64,000 bases of DNA from NCBI GenBank assembly GCA_965226235.1, contig OZ245335.1, positions 992,001 to 1,056,000 of the forward strand. The letters are read 5' to 3'. The notes below the pieces were generated by a model, which saw only the letters and a list, made by a program, of their open reading frames with translations, was not told the DNA's origin and did no database searches. Positions 17,502 through 26,793 of the stretch are shown here, one piece after another; position 1 is the stretch's first letter, and each line of letters starts with the position of its first letter. The position numbers and the translations under genes were made by a program. The stretch comes from CAYFZO01 sp965226235 (GTDB lineage: Bacteria > Pseudomonadota > Gammaproteobacteria > Poriferisulfidales > Oxydemutatoraceae).

Positions 17502-18619
17502 TCTTCAAACCCGGTCTTGTGTCGATGTCTGGCAATGGACATGAGGATGCCGAACGAAGCCAGAAAAGTCACGATCGAAGTGCCTCCATAGCTTATGAGC
17601 GGCAAAGGCACGCCAACGACCGGCAACAACCCGCTCACCATGCCTATATTGGCGAAAAAAGACAAAAAGAAAGAAAGAGTAATCGCGGCGGCAAGCAATT
17701 TGCCAAAGTCGCTGTTGGTTTTTACGGAAATCATGACCCCCCGGAAAACGATCGTCAGGTATAAATATACCAAAACACAGCTGCCAATAAGCCCGAACTC
17801 CTCGGCAAACACCGCGAACACAAAGTCCGTCACTTGTTCCGGAATGAAGTCCAGTTGCGACTGGGAGCCCTGCAACCACCCCTTCCCCCAAACGCCTCCG
17901 GAACCGATCGCGATCTTTGACTGCAGGATGTGATAACCCGCTCCCGTCGGATCATTCCCCGGATACATAAAAGCAAGCACGCGTTGTTGTTGATAGTCGT
18001 GTAACGAGTGCCAGATCACCGGTAAAAGCAGCACCGTTACAGTAAAGAAAGAAACTATCCACCCCCATCGGACTCCTGCGAGAAAAATGACGAATGCTCC
18101 CGAAGCCGCGATCATAACCGCGGTACCCAGGTCGGGCTGCACAGCGACAATACCCACCGGCAAGGCCAGCAACAAAAAAGCTACAATGAATTTCCAGCTT
18201 TGCGGCCCTTGCCTGTCCATGGTGAACAACCCGCACAAGATCATCGGCATGCCTAGTTTGAGCAGTTCCGACGGTTGAAATTTCACCGCCCACAAGTCCA
18301 GCCAGCGCTGTGCACCTTTGCTGGCGTCGCCAAAGAAAAGAACCAGCAGCAACAGCACGATACCCAGACAATAAGGCAACGCGCCCCACCTCTCGTACGC
18401 GGTAACCGGCACCTGCGCCAGCAAAAACAGGAACAGGAATCCGATTCCGAAGCGCACGGCCTGACGCGCGACGACGCCAGCGTCTTGCCCGCTGGCACTA
18501 TAAAGTACCAGGAAGCTCAGTGCCGCCAACGACAACAGTGCCGTGAGCAACACGTAGTCGAGATCAAAAAGCTGCCGTAAAGACACGTTGAGCCCGACGG
18601 AAGGGAAATCGCTTCGCAA
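17498..18619 (-). CDS. rodA: Rod-shape SEDS glycosyltransferase RodA
   Basis: A 373-residue polytopic membrane protein of the SEDS family that polymerises glycan strands of the lateral wall with PBP2. Multiple hydrophobic segments are visible. Family hallmarks include KGAQRWLDL, KFQPSELLKLGMP, VQPDLGTAVM and, near the end, GLLPVVGVPLPLISYGGTS. It is 12 bases downstream of mrdA and overlaps mltB, consistent with one operon. Confidence 0.94.
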   Translation of the reverse strand: MRSDFPSVGLNVSLRQLFDLDYVLLTALLSLAALSFLVLYSASGQDAGVVARQAVRFGIGFLFLFLLAQVPVTAYERWGALPYCLGIVLLLLVLFFGDASKGAQRWLDLWAVKFQPSELLKLGMPMILCGLFTMDRQGPQSWKFIVAFLLLALPVGIVAVQPDLGTAVMIAASGAFVIFLAGVRWGWIVSFFTVTVLLLPVIWHSLHDYQQQRVLAFMYPGNDPTGAGYHILQSKIAIGSGGVWGKGWLQGSQSQLDFIPEQVTDFVFAVFAEEFGLIGSCVLVYLYLTIVFRGVMISVKTNSDFGKLLAAAITLSFFLSFFANIGMVSGLLPVVGVPLPLISYGGTSIVTFLASFGILMSIARHRHKTGFED

Positions 18620-18631
18620 CAGCCGCGAACC

Positions 18632-20494
18632 TCAACCGGCGTCGCTACTACCTGCGCCCGATACAACGGTAGGTTGTTCGAAATAGGCGTCCAGCAACCT
18701 GCGCGCGATCGGCGCAGCGTACTGTGATCCGCTACCCACGTGCTCCACCACGACCGCAACGGCAATAACAGGATTGTCCGCAGGCGCAAAAGCGATAAAC
18801 ATTGCATGATCCTGCTTGCTCTTCTCGGTTATCTTGATGTTGTTCGCACGCTCCTCTTTACTGATGCGACGCGTTTGCACGGTTCCGGTCTTGCCAGCCA
18901 TGGTATAGGGCGCGTCCGCACCGATACGGTAGGCGGTGCCATTCGGTTTGTGCACTACATCGACCATGGCCTCGACAATCAGTTGCCAGTATTCGGGAGC
19001 GAACTCAACGGTATCTGCGACCACGGCGGGGATGAATTGCCAGCTTTCTCCTTTATGCTCCCTGACCGCCTGGACCAGGCGCGGCTGCATCCTGACCCCA
19101 CGGGTCCCGATCATCGCCGCGGCAGCGGCAATCTGCAATGGAGTCGCGAGAAAATACCCCTGCCCTATGCCGAGAACCATCGCCTCTTCCCTGTACCAAG
19201 GCTCATGTAATGTTTCCTCCTTCCAGCGGCGCGATGGAACCAGACCCGCCGCTTCATTCAACACACCGGAACTACTGGGGCTACCAAAGCCAAACGCGAC
19301 AAATGCATCGTGAAGCCTTTCCAAACCGATGCGAAAGGACAGGTCGTAGAAATAAACATCGCACGACTGCGTGATCGAATCACTCAGGTTCACCCAGCCA
19401 TGCCCTGCTCGCTTCCAGTCATGGAAACGCCTGGTATGGCCGGGAGCTATATAGTACGGGCCGGCGTGCATATAGTGGTCGGGAGACGGAGACGCAATGC
19501 CATGACGCAGGCCGGCGAGTGCGACGATCGGCTTGATGGTCGACCCGGGTGAATACTGCCCGAAACTGGTGCGATTGAAAAAATACTTCCGCTCGGAATC
19601 AAGCATTTCCTCGTATCTGACTGTATCAAAGCCACGCACGAAGTCGTTCGGATCGAACGTCGGCTTGCTAAGCATCACCAGAATGTCCCCGTTGCGGGGA
19701 TCCAAAGCCACCACAGCACCCTCATAATTGCCCAGCTCATGGTCTGCAACCATCTGTAGCCTGTGGTCAAGGGTCAAAAGAAGATCGTGGCCAGGTTCCG
19801 GGCTACGCTTGCTGACGTCTCTGATCAAATGTCCCTGGGCATCGGCCTCGATCACGCGTACACCGGATTTGCCACGTAACAACGCCTCGTGTTTGTGTTC
19901 CAACCCGGCTTTTCCTATGCTGCGAATGCCTTGATAGCCCTCGCCGGCAAACGATCTCAACTCTTTCAGGTTCAAGGTGCCGGTATAGCCAACCACATGA
20001 GAAAAAAGGCCCTGGTGCGGATAGTAGCGTTCAAGCTGCCCTATCACTTCAACGCCGGGAAATCGGTGCCTGTCGACAGCAAAGCGGGCGAGGGCCCGTT
20101 CCGACAAATGCGCTTTCAGTGTCACGCTCCGGAAAGGCCCCTCTGCCAGTGTGTGCCTGAACGCCCGCAACTCGAGGTCATTCAACGTGATAACCTCACG
20201 CAAGCGTTGTAACGTTTCTTCCAGATCGCCAACCAACGAAGGCGTCACTTCGAGTCGATACGAGGTTTGGTTGACCGCCAGCGGCTGCTCCATACGGTCA
20301 TACAAAACACCTCGCGGAGGAGGAACCGGAACAAATCGCAGACGGTTACTTTCGGCAAGCGTGCTGTAGTGTCCGCTTTTTTCAAGCTGTATGAACATCA
20401 GGTTGTAGACCAGACCGACGCTCGCCAACACTACGGCGAACACCGCAATCATGATGCGATTCGGGAACTGTTTATTCGTGTCTCTGAATCGCAA
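18632..20494 (-). CDS. mrdA: Penicillin-binding protein 2 (elongation transpeptidase)
   Basis: A 620-residue class B PBP that cross-links peptidoglycan during elongation. It has one N-terminal membrane segment (residues about 15-36), a dimerisation domain starting FVPVPPPRGVLYDR, and the transpeptidase domain with SxxK at S318/K321 (SPGSTIKP), SxD-like SCD and KTG in MAGKTGTVQ. It pairs with RodA. mreBCD are not upstream; ppa is instead. Confidence 0.94.
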   Translation of the reverse strand: MRFRDTNKQFPNRIMIAVFAVVLASVGLVYNLMFIQLEKSGHYSTLAESNRLRFVPVPPPRGVLYDRMEQPLAVNQTSYRLEVTPSLVGDLEETLQRLREVITLNDLELRAFRHTLAEGPFRSVTLKAHLSERALARFAVDRHRFPGVEVIGQLERYYPHQGLFSHVVGYTGTLNLKELRSFAGEGYQGIRSIGKAGLEHKHEALLRGKSGVRVIEADAQGHLIRDVSKRSPEPGHDLLLTLDHRLQMVADHELGNYEGAVVALDPRNGDILVMLSKPTFDPNDFVRGFDTVRYEEMLDSERKYFFNRTSFGQYSPGSTIKPIVALAGLRHGIASPSPDHYMHAGPYYIAPGHTRRFHDWKRAGHGWVNLSDSITQSCDVYFYDLSFRIGLERLHDAFVAFGFGSPSSSGVLNEAAGLVPSRRWKEETLHEPWYREEAMVLGIGQGYFLATPLQIAAAAAMIGTRGVRMQPRLVQAVREHKGESWQFIPAVVADTVEFAPEYWQLIVEAMVDVVHKPNGTAYRIGADAPYTMAGKTGTVQTRRISKEERANNIKITEKSKQDHAMFIAFAPADNPVIAVAVVVEHVGSGSQYAAPIARRLLDAYFEQPTVVSGAGSSDAG

Positions 20495-20518
20495 CTCGCA
20501 ATACCCGCGCCGAAGAAA

Positions 20519-21046
20519 TCAAGCTCGATACCGCAAAACGCTGTCTGAAATTTCCTGCCTGGCTCTTTCAACCCCAAGCCAGTTCTCAACCTTTACCCAT
20601 TTGTTTGGCTCGAGCACTTTGTAGTGCTCGAAAAAGTACACGATTTGCGCCAACAAATCCGCAGGAAGATCATCGATTAACTCAACCTCGTCATAGCCGC
20701 TGTTCATGCCAATTCGCGGCACTGCCAGCAGTTTCAGATCGCGCCCTGCCTCGTCCGACATCTCGAGCGCATCCACCGGGCGGCATTCAATCACCGCACC
20801 AGGAACCAACGGCACCGGTGTGATGACCAGGATATCCAAAGGGTCTCCGTCTTCCGACAGGGTGTGCGGAATAAACCCGTAATTGCACGGGTAATACATA
20901 GGCACGTTCATGAAGCGATCGACTACCAGCGCGCCGCTGTCTTTTTCTATCTCGTATTTGACCGGATCAAACCGCGCCGGGATCTCGATGATGGCATTGA
21001 CTACGTCAGGCAATCCCTCACCCGCTGAAATCCTGTCTAGCAACAT
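20519..21046 (-). CDS. ppa: Inorganic pyrophosphatase (family I)
   Basis: A cytoplasmic Mg-dependent pyrophosphatase of about 175 residues. KYEIEKDSGALVVDRFM, YPCNYGFIPHT and the metal-binding DGDPLDILV with DEVELIDD later are diagnostic. The ATG at 21046 follows GGGAGGCAAGT; the longer frame from 21076 adds ten residues not found in family members. Confidence 0.95.
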   Translation of the reverse strand: MLLDRISAGEGLPDVVNAIIEIPARFDPVKYEIEKDSGALVVDRFMNVPMYYPCNYGFIPHTLSEDGDPLDILVITPVPLVPGAVIECRPVDALEMSDEAGRDLKLLAVPRIGMNSGYDEVELIDDLPADLLAQIVYFFEHYKVLEPNKWVKVENWLGVERARQEISDSVLRYRA

Positions 21047-21116
21047 ACTTGCCTCCCTGGTAGGTACCCGCCACAAAAGACCGGTGCCCGCACGGTCTCA
21101 CCCTGGATGCCAACGG

Positions 21117-21443
21117 TTACTCGGAAACCGTAGGCAACGCCTCGCCGATCAAGCGCTTGAGCTCGCCATTTTCCAGCAACTCCATCACGATATCACAACC
21201 GCCGATGAGCTTGCCTTTGATAAAAAGCTGCGGGAAAGTCGGCCAGTTCGAAATCCGCGGCAAACTGCTGCGCACTGCCGGATTTGCCAGAATATCCACA
21301 TAGGAAAATTCCTTGCCGCAACTTTGTAGTGCCGCGCAGGTGCGGCCTGAAAAACCGCACTGGGGAAATTGCGGTGTCCCTTTCATATAAAGGAGCACCG
21401 GATTGCTCTTGATCTGCTCCTTGATGTTGTCGATTACGTCCAT
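21117..21443 (-). CDS. grxD: Monothiol glutaredoxin (Grx4/GrxD type)
   Basis: A 108-residue CGFS glutaredoxin that binds and transfers [2Fe-2S] clusters with glutathione. The active site is QCGFSG at C29. KGTPQFPQ before it and WPTFPQLFIKGKLIGGCDI after it match the glutathione-binding surface. It is transcribed away from the membrane-protein gene at 21637; the 187-base gap should hold divergent promoters. Confidence 0.95.
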   Translation of the reverse strand: MDVIDNIKEQIKSNPVLLYMKGTPQFPQCGFSGRTCAALQSCGKEFSYVDILANPAVRSSLPRISNWPTFPQLFIKGKLIGGCDIVMELLENGELKRLIGEALPTVSE

Positions 21444-21636
21444 TACACCTCCTTGAAATTATGCATCTGCAACCTATAGTACAGGCTGGGAATTATAACC
21501 ACTTGTGCATCGCCACTGAACCCGGAGCGAGGCCCGATGAAAATCGGCAGGCAGACCGCCACGCGCCAGATCACCCGCCCAGCACTTAAAAAGTTATAAT
21601 GACACCGATTTTCTGCTATCGGAGGATACTTTGAAA

Positions 21637-22245
21637 ATGAATCCGCTCAAAAGCATACGGGGAACGATTATCGCTGGCTTCGTGCTCTCGGCCATCATCG
21701 CCGTAACGATAAATTATGACCCCACCCGGCTCACTTCCCTGGTCGTATGGTTGCACGTGATCGTAGGCGTTGTCTGGATTGGTTTGCTTTACTACTTCAA
21801 TTTCGTCCAGGTTCCCGCTGTCGCTGACGCGACTGCAAACCTGCCGGAAGGCCCCGCCGCAATCAACAGGTTTGTCGCCCCCAGGGCGCTTGCCTGGTTC
21901 CGTTACTCCGCCCTGCTGACCTGGCTGACCGGAGCCATCGCGCTGGAGACGACAACCGGGGGCGGGGGATTCGTCACCGCGTTTTCACTCGATCCGTCAC
22001 AACCGCATATCCAGGTTCTAGGCATTGGCGCATGGCTTGGAACGATCATGTTATTCAACGTCTGGGGGTTGATCTGGCCGAACCAGAAAAAAATTCTGGG
22101 CCTGGGCGGCGTAGTCGCAACCGATGAGGAAAAAGCCAAAGCTCGGAAGATCGCGCTGATGGCATCGCGAACAAACACCCTGCTGTCGATCCCCATGCTG
22201 ATGTGCATGGTCGCCGGCGGCATCGGTCACGGCCTGCCGCTTTGA
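21637..22245 (+). CDS. Urate hydroxylase PuuD-like membrane protein
   Basis: About 202 residues with four to five hydrophobic segments. Features are VVWLHVIVGVVWIGLLYYFNF near residues 35-60, PRALAWFRYSALLTWL, and WGLIWPNQKK. This pattern resembles the membrane domain of PuuD-type proteins, whose role outside purine degradation is unclear. A GGAGG site precedes both a TTG (21631) and the ATG (21637). There is no purine-catabolic context, so no specific function is proposed. Confidence 0.65.
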   Translation: MNPLKSIRGTIIAGFVLSAIIAVTINYDPTRLTSLVVWLHVIVGVVWIGLLYYFNFVQVPAVADATANLPEGPAAINRFVAPRALAWFRYSALLTWLTGAIALETTTGGGGFVTAFSLDPSQPHIQVLGIGAWLGTIMLFNVWGLIWPNQKKILGLGGVVATDEEKAKARKIALMASRTNTLLSIPMLMCMVAGGIGHGLPL

Positions 22246-22287
22246 TCCGAACTTCACTGGCATAACCAGCGACAGACATCCTCGGGA

Positions 22288-22318
22288 TGTAACCCGGCAC
22301 CGACGGTGCCGGGTTACA
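22288..22318. terminator. Strong 14-bp perfect hairpin upstream of argD
   Basis: TGTAACCCGGCACC and its exact reverse complement are separated by GAC, giving a 14-bp stem with a three-base loop 43 bases after the upstream stop codon. There is no T-tract; it could be a terminator or a dispersed palindromic unit. Confidence 0.6.
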
Positions 22319-22366
22319 GACAAATAGCCAAAACCCTCCGGGCCACCCGGCTGGTTGCAGACAACC

Positions 22367-23575
22367 ATGAGCAGCGATTACCTTATGCAAAATTACGCGC
22401 GTCTGGACGTGGAGTTCGAACGTGGCGAAGGGGTCTGGCTCTGGGACAGCAACGGAAAACGCTACCTCGACGCGCTCTCCGGCATCGCGGTATGCGGTCT
22501 GGGTCATGCCCACCCGGCGATCAGCCGCGTCATTGGTGAGCAAGCAGGAAAGCTCGTACACACGTCCAACCTGTACAACATCGCCCTCCAGAAGAAACTC
22601 GCGGCAAAGCTGGCCTCCATCAGCGGGCTGGATCGGACCTTTTTCTGTAACTCGGGCACCGAAGCGAACGAGGCGGCAATAAAGTTTGCACGCCTCTGGT
22701 CTCGTAGCAACGGCAATACTTCACCTCAAATCATTACAGTCGAGGGTGGTTTTCATGGGCGCACCCTGGGATCGCTGGCCGCCAGTGACCTGCTCGCCGA
22801 AAGTGTGTTCGGACCGCTGCCCCTCGGCTTTATCCGCACGGCCTATGACGATATCCCCGCGATACAGGAAACGTTGCGTGAAAACCCGCAGGTATGCGCG
22901 GTGATGATCGAACCCATCCAGGGAGAAGGCGGTATCCGCGTACCCCGGTCAGGCTACCTCGCCGCATTGCGCGAGTTATGCGACCGCCATCACGCTCTGC
23001 TCATTATCGATGAGATCCAGACCGGTGTGGGAAGAACCGGCGCCTGGTACTGCTACCAACACGAAGGGATCCTCCCGGACATCCTTACCTCTGCCAAAGC
23101 ACTCGGCAACGGCGTACCCATCGGTGCCTGCATAACCAACAACCGCGTCGCCGGGTGCGTAAAGCCCGGGATGCATGGCTCCACGTTTGGCGGCAACCCG
23201 CTCGCCTGCGCTGTAGCGCTGGCAGTGCTGGAGACGATCGAAACCCAGGCACTGCATGATAAGGCCACCACCACCGGTGAGTACCTGTCAGACCAACTGC
23301 GGGAAAAGTTGAACGGCTGCCCGGGGGTCACGGCGATCTGCGGCAAGGCATTGATGCTGGGCATCGAACTGGACAGACCCTGCGGACAACTGGTCCGGCA
23401 AGCCCTCGAGCGGAGGGTGCTCATCAACGTCACCGCCGGGCGAGTGATCAGACTGCTACCGCCGCTGATCATCGACCGCCAGCAAATCGATACGATAGTT
23501 GCGACCCTGGCGGAACTGGTTCCGGCGTTTCTCGCCGGCGACGCCGAAAACACAAAACGTGCAGCGGTATCCTGA
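22367..23575 (+). CDS. argD: Acetylornithine aminotransferase
   Basis: A 402-residue class III PLP aminotransferase making N-acetylornithine in arginine synthesis. FCNSGTEANEAAIKFAR, GFHGRTLG, the Asp of LLIIDEIQTGVGRTG, the lysine in TSAKALGNGVPIGA and the STFGGNPLAC segment are all present. I chose the ATG at 22367; the frame extends four codons upstream from a TTG. argF follows 30 bases downstream. Confidence 0.94.
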   Translation: MSSDYLMQNYARLDVEFERGEGVWLWDSNGKRYLDALSGIAVCGLGHAHPAISRVIGEQAGKLVHTSNLYNIALQKKLAAKLASISGLDRTFFCNSGTEANEAAIKFARLWSRSNGNTSPQIITVEGGFHGRTLGSLAASDLLAESVFGPLPLGFIRTAYDDIPAIQETLRENPQVCAVMIEPIQGEGGIRVPRSGYLAALRELCDRHHALLIIDEIQTGVGRTGAWYCYQHEGILPDILTSAKALGNGVPIGACITNNRVAGCVKPGMHGSTFGGNPLACAVALAVLETIETQALHDKATTTGEYLSDQLREKLNGCPGVTAICGKALMLGIELDRPCGQLVRQALERRVLINVTAGRVIRLLPPLIIDRQQIDTIVATLAELVPAFLAGDAENTKRAAVS

Positions 23576-23605
23576 CAGGCCACAAATCAGGCAGGTAGCC
23601 TCCCG

Positions 23606-24523
23606 ATGAATTCACCCGCGCAGCATCCACGGCACTTTTTAAGCCTGCTTGACCTTACGCAAGAAGAGCTCGAAGCGTTGCTGTCAGAGGCACTGAAACT
23701 CAAGCGTCGGCAACACACGGACACCGACCACGCCCCGCTCGCAAACAAGGTGCTGATTATGATTTTTGAGAAATCATCGACTCGAACACGGGTATCTTTT
23801 GAAGTAGCGATGCGCCAGCTTGGTGGCTACGCCCTGTTTTTGTCGGCACGGGACACGCAACTCGGACGAGGTGAAACGATTGCAGACAGCGCACGCGTTC
23901 TGACGCGCATGGCCGACGTGAGTATGGTACGGACCTTTGCGCACGAACGGCTGCTCGAATTCGCCAGGCACTCAAAAGTACCGGTCATCAACGGGCTAAC
24001 CGACCACCTGCACCCGTGCCAGTTGTTAGCGGACATGTTGACCTATCGGGAAAAGCGCGGCGATATCCGAGGACGCACCGTGGCGTGGGTAGGTGACGGG
24101 AACAACATGTGCCGCTCCTATATCAACGCTGCGCGGCAACTCGACTTCAACCTGCGTATCGCTTGTCCGCCGGAGTTCCAGCCAAAACTACCCGACGGCA
24201 ATCTCGACGCAGTGACGATGACCGACGATCCGGAAGCAGCCGTGGCGGATGCAGACCTCGTGGTCACGGATGTCTGGGCAAGCATGGGGCAGGAACAGGA
24301 AAGGCTGGAGCGACTGAGCAGGTTCAAACGCTACCAGGTCAACTCGAAGCTGATGCGTCTTGCCCGCAAGGATGCCTTGTTCATGCATTGCCTGCCGGCA
24401 CACCGTGAAGAAGAGGTTACCGGCGAGGTCCTCGAAGGCGCGCAAAGTGTCGTCTGGGAAGAAGCAGAAAACCGCCTGCACGCGCAAAAAGCCTTGTTGC
24501 GATTCCTGCTGCGCGGCGCGTGA
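23606..24523 (+). CDS. argF: Ornithine carbamoyltransferase
   Basis: A 305-residue anabolic OTCase forming citrulline. The carbamoyl-phosphate motif is SSTRTRVSFE, followed by HPCQLLADMLT, the ornithine loop DVWASMGQE and the C-terminal MHCLPAHRGEE-type motif (here MHCLPAHREEE). The neighbouring argD supports arginine biosynthesis rather than catabolism. Confidence 0.95.
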   Translation: MNSPAQHPRHFLSLLDLTQEELEALLSEALKLKRRQHTDTDHAPLANKVLIMIFEKSSTRTRVSFEVAMRQLGGYALFLSARDTQLGRGETIADSARVLTRMADVSMVRTFAHERLLEFARHSKVPVINGLTDHLHPCQLLADMLTYREKRGDIRGRTVAWVGDGNNMCRSYINAARQLDFNLRIACPPEFQPKLPDGNLDAVTMTDDPEAAVADADLVVTDVWASMGQEQERLERLSRFKRYQVNSKLMRLARKDALFMHCLPAHREEEVTGEVLEGAQSVVWEEAENRLHAQKALLRFLLRGA

Positions 24524-24601
24524 GCGGGCATAGATGCCGCCAGCGTGAGACAGAGCCCTGCAGACGCGCCTGACGAATCGCCGGAGATAACCGGCAAGCG
24601 A

Positions 24602-25294
24602 TTACGCAGCAGAGGTGCTTAACCCGGGGCTCGGATGATGACGAACGTCTTTGCCTTCGACCAGGTACACCACATGCTCCGCAATGTTCTTGGCGTGATC
24701 GCCGATACGCTCAAACGAACGAGCGCACCACAGCGCGCTGAGCAATGACTGGATATCGGTCCCGGGTTGCGTCACCGCGAGCTTGAACGCTTCGATGACC
24801 GCGTTGCATTTGTCGTCCACTATGCGGTCCTGCTGCTGTAATTCGCTATGCACCACATGGACCCTGGCGAAGCTGTCCAGCGCCTTGTGCAACATGTCCG
24901 CCGTCTGCCCTCCGATGTAATCCAGATCCTGCTGAATCGCGGGCGGGATTTCCGCCTTGCCCATTTCCAGCACCTGCTTCGAGATCCTCTGCGCTTCGTC
25001 ACCGATGCGTTCGAGATCGGTAATCGCTTTGAGGGTCACCAGGATCATCCTCAAATCACGTGCGAGCGGATTACGCAACGCCAGGATCTGAGCGCACGCG
25101 GCGTCGATCTGCAACTCCAGCCTGTTGACCTGGTAGTCGGACTTGGCCACCAGGCTCGCTTTTTCAATGTCTCTGGTACGTAGCACGTTCACGGAAAACG
25201 TCACCCTCTCCTCTACCAGCCCCCCCATTTTCAGCGCCATGCTGTGCAAACCGCTCATGGCACTCTCGAACCTTGCCGAAGTATGTTCACTCAT
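24602..25294 (-). CDS. phoU: Phosphate-signalling protein PhoU
   Basis: About 230 residues of two three-helix PhoU repeats, with the metal-cluster motifs ITDLERIGDEAQRIS in the first half and RSFERIGDHAKNIAE in the second. PhoU represses the Pho regulon by linking the Pst transporter to PhoR. Here it is divergent from pstC rather than at the end of the pst operon. I chose the ATG at 25294; another in-frame ATG lies at 25309. Confidence 0.92.
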   Translation of the reverse strand: MSEHTSARFESAMSGLHSMALKMGGLVEERVTFSVNVLRTRDIEKASLVAKSDYQVNRLELQIDAACAQILALRNPLARDLRMILVTLKAITDLERIGDEAQRISKQVLEMGKAEIPPAIQQDLDYIGGQTADMLHKALDSFARVHVVHSELQQQDRIVDDKCNAVIEAFKLAVTQPGTDIQSLLSALWCARSFERIGDHAKNIAEHVVYLVEGKDVRHHPSPGLSTSAA

Positions 25295-25372
25295 AGCGCC
25301 TGCGTTCATAATTATTTCATTGTAAACAAATAGATAACTCTCTACAACTTCAGTAGGCCAAGTGTCTTTGCT

Positions 25373-25390
25373 TTGTCATAAATCTGCAAT
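25373..25390 (+). promoter_or_regulatory. Pho box upstream of pstC
   Basis: TTGTCATAAATCTGCAAT matches the PhoB consensus CTGTCATAWAWCTGTCAY at 15 of 18 positions, on the pstC strand. A TATGGT at 25401-25406 would be a -10 element at the usual distance. If so, transcription starts inside the annotated pstC start, favouring a later pstC initiation codon. Confidence 0.75.
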
Positions 25391-25401
25391 GTTGTGTACC
25401 T

Positions 25402-26793
25402 ATGGTGGGCTTGTCTGAAACTGCGTTTCGCACCGGGACGCGTTCGTACAGGCAACTGCTAATGACACTATCGTACCTGACCGTCCTGTTGCTCGCACTT
25501 GCGGCCGTCGCCTACACGCTCGCGGGAAAGCGACTGTCGCGGATCGAGGTGCGCGGCGCAGCGGTTTATTACAAGTGGTACGCCACCCTGACGTGTGCTT
25601 TCCCGGCGCTGTTGCTGGTGGGATTATGGAGCCTGGGAGAACCTGCGATATTGAAAACCCTGGTCACCCCGTATATACAGGCACCGAGCAATCCCGTCGA
25701 GATGGAAGTGATGATTTCCCGCATCCCCGACATGGCGGAGCAACAAACTCAGCAACAGGAAGCAGACCCACGCATGGCGGCGGCGATCGTCGCCTATCGC
25801 AACTTTAAGACAACCAGCAGAACTGCGCTGGGCATCATTATCGCTTCGCTGTTCGTCATCGGCGCGGTGCTGGTGAGCAGGCGCCTGCAACCAGGGTTCA
25901 ACGCCCGCCGGCGGGTCGAAAAGTTTATGAAGTTGTTGTTGCTGCTTTGTTCGATCATCGCGGTGATCACCACCGTCGGCATCGTCATGTCGGTGCTGTT
26001 CGAAAGTCTGCGCTTTTTCAACTCGGTTCCGGTATCCGAATTCCTGTTCACCACCACCTGGGCACCGCAGGCAACACCAGGCTCCTACGGCTCGATTCCC
26101 TTGTTCACCGGCACCTTGCTGATATCGTCCATCGCCATGCTGGTAGCAGCACCGATTGGGTTGATGTCAGCCATCTACCTGTCCGAATACGCAAACCCCC
26201 GGGTACGGTCCATAGCCAAGCCGTTGCTGGAAGTGCTCGCAGGCGTACCTACAGTGGTGTACGGTTTTTTCGCGGCGTTGACGGTCGCCCCGATATTACG
26301 CAACATGGGAACGACGATCGGGCTGAGCGTATCCGCCGAGAGTGCCCTCGCGGCGGGACTGACAATGGGGGTGATGCTGATCCCTTTCATCTCGTCGCTG
26401 TCGGACGACGTCATCAACGCGGTCCCCCAATCATTGCGGGAAGGCTCTTACGGCCTGGGAGCAACCCGCTCGGAAACCATTGCGCGCGTCATCATACCGG
26501 CTGCGCTACCCGGGATCATCAGTAGTCTGCTGCTGGCGGTATCGCGCGCGCTTGGTGAAACGATGATCGTGGTGATGGCCGCGGGGTTTGCCGCGAAGCT
26601 TACAGCCAACCCGTTTGAAGCAGTAACGACCGTCACCGTGCAGATCACCACCCTGCTGGTTGGCGACCAGGAATTCGACAGCCCGAAAACTCTCGCGGCT
26701 TTCGCGCTGGGGCTGACACTGTTCTTCGCAACGCTGACCTTGAACGTCATCGCTTTGAAAATCGTCAGGAAATACCGCGAAAAATATGAATGA
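25402..26793 (+). CDS. pstC: Phosphate ABC transporter permease PstC
   Basis: A 463-residue inner-membrane permease, longer than classical PstC because of an N-terminal extension with extra membrane segments and a loop of about 60 residues. The C-terminal permease domain has GVPTVVYGFFAAL, QSLREGSYGLGATRSETIARVIIPAALPGI (the ATPase-contacting EAA loop) and ALGETMIVVM. The start at 25402 overlaps a possible -10 element; the ATG at 25462, just before the first membrane helix, is an alternative. It overlaps pstA by eight bases. Confidence 0.9.
   Translation: MVGLSETAFRTGTRSYRQLLMTLSYLTVLLLALAAVAYTLAGKRLSRIEVRGAAVYYKWYATLTCAFPALLLVGLWSLGEPAILKTLVTPYIQAPSNPVEMEVMISRIPDMAEQQTQQQEADPRMAAAIVAYRNFKTTSRTALGIIIASLFVIGAVLVSRRLQPGFNARRRVEKFMKLLLLLCSIIAVITTVGIVMSVLFESLRFFNSVPVSEFLFTTTWAPQATPGSYGSIPLFTGTLLISSIAMLVAAPIGLMSAIYLSEYANPRVRSIAKPLLEVLAGVPTVVYGFFAALTVAPILRNMGTTIGLSVSAESALAAGLTMGVMLIPFISSLSDDVINAVPQSLREGSYGLGATRSETIARVIIPAALPGIISSLLLAVSRALGETMIVVMAAGFAAKLTANPFEAVTTVTVQITTLLVGDQEFDSPKTLAAFALGLTLFFATLTLNVIALKIVRKYREKYE

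Noticed and set aside
16392..17591. 399-codon open frame on the + strand
   Set aside because: It is antisense to mltB and the ends of dacA and rodA; composition is that of a shadow, with no recognisable domain.
24524..24601. Weak GCCGG/CCGGC stem between convergent argF and phoU as a bidirectional terminator
   Set aside because: The stem is only five clean base pairs with a bulge and no T-tract.
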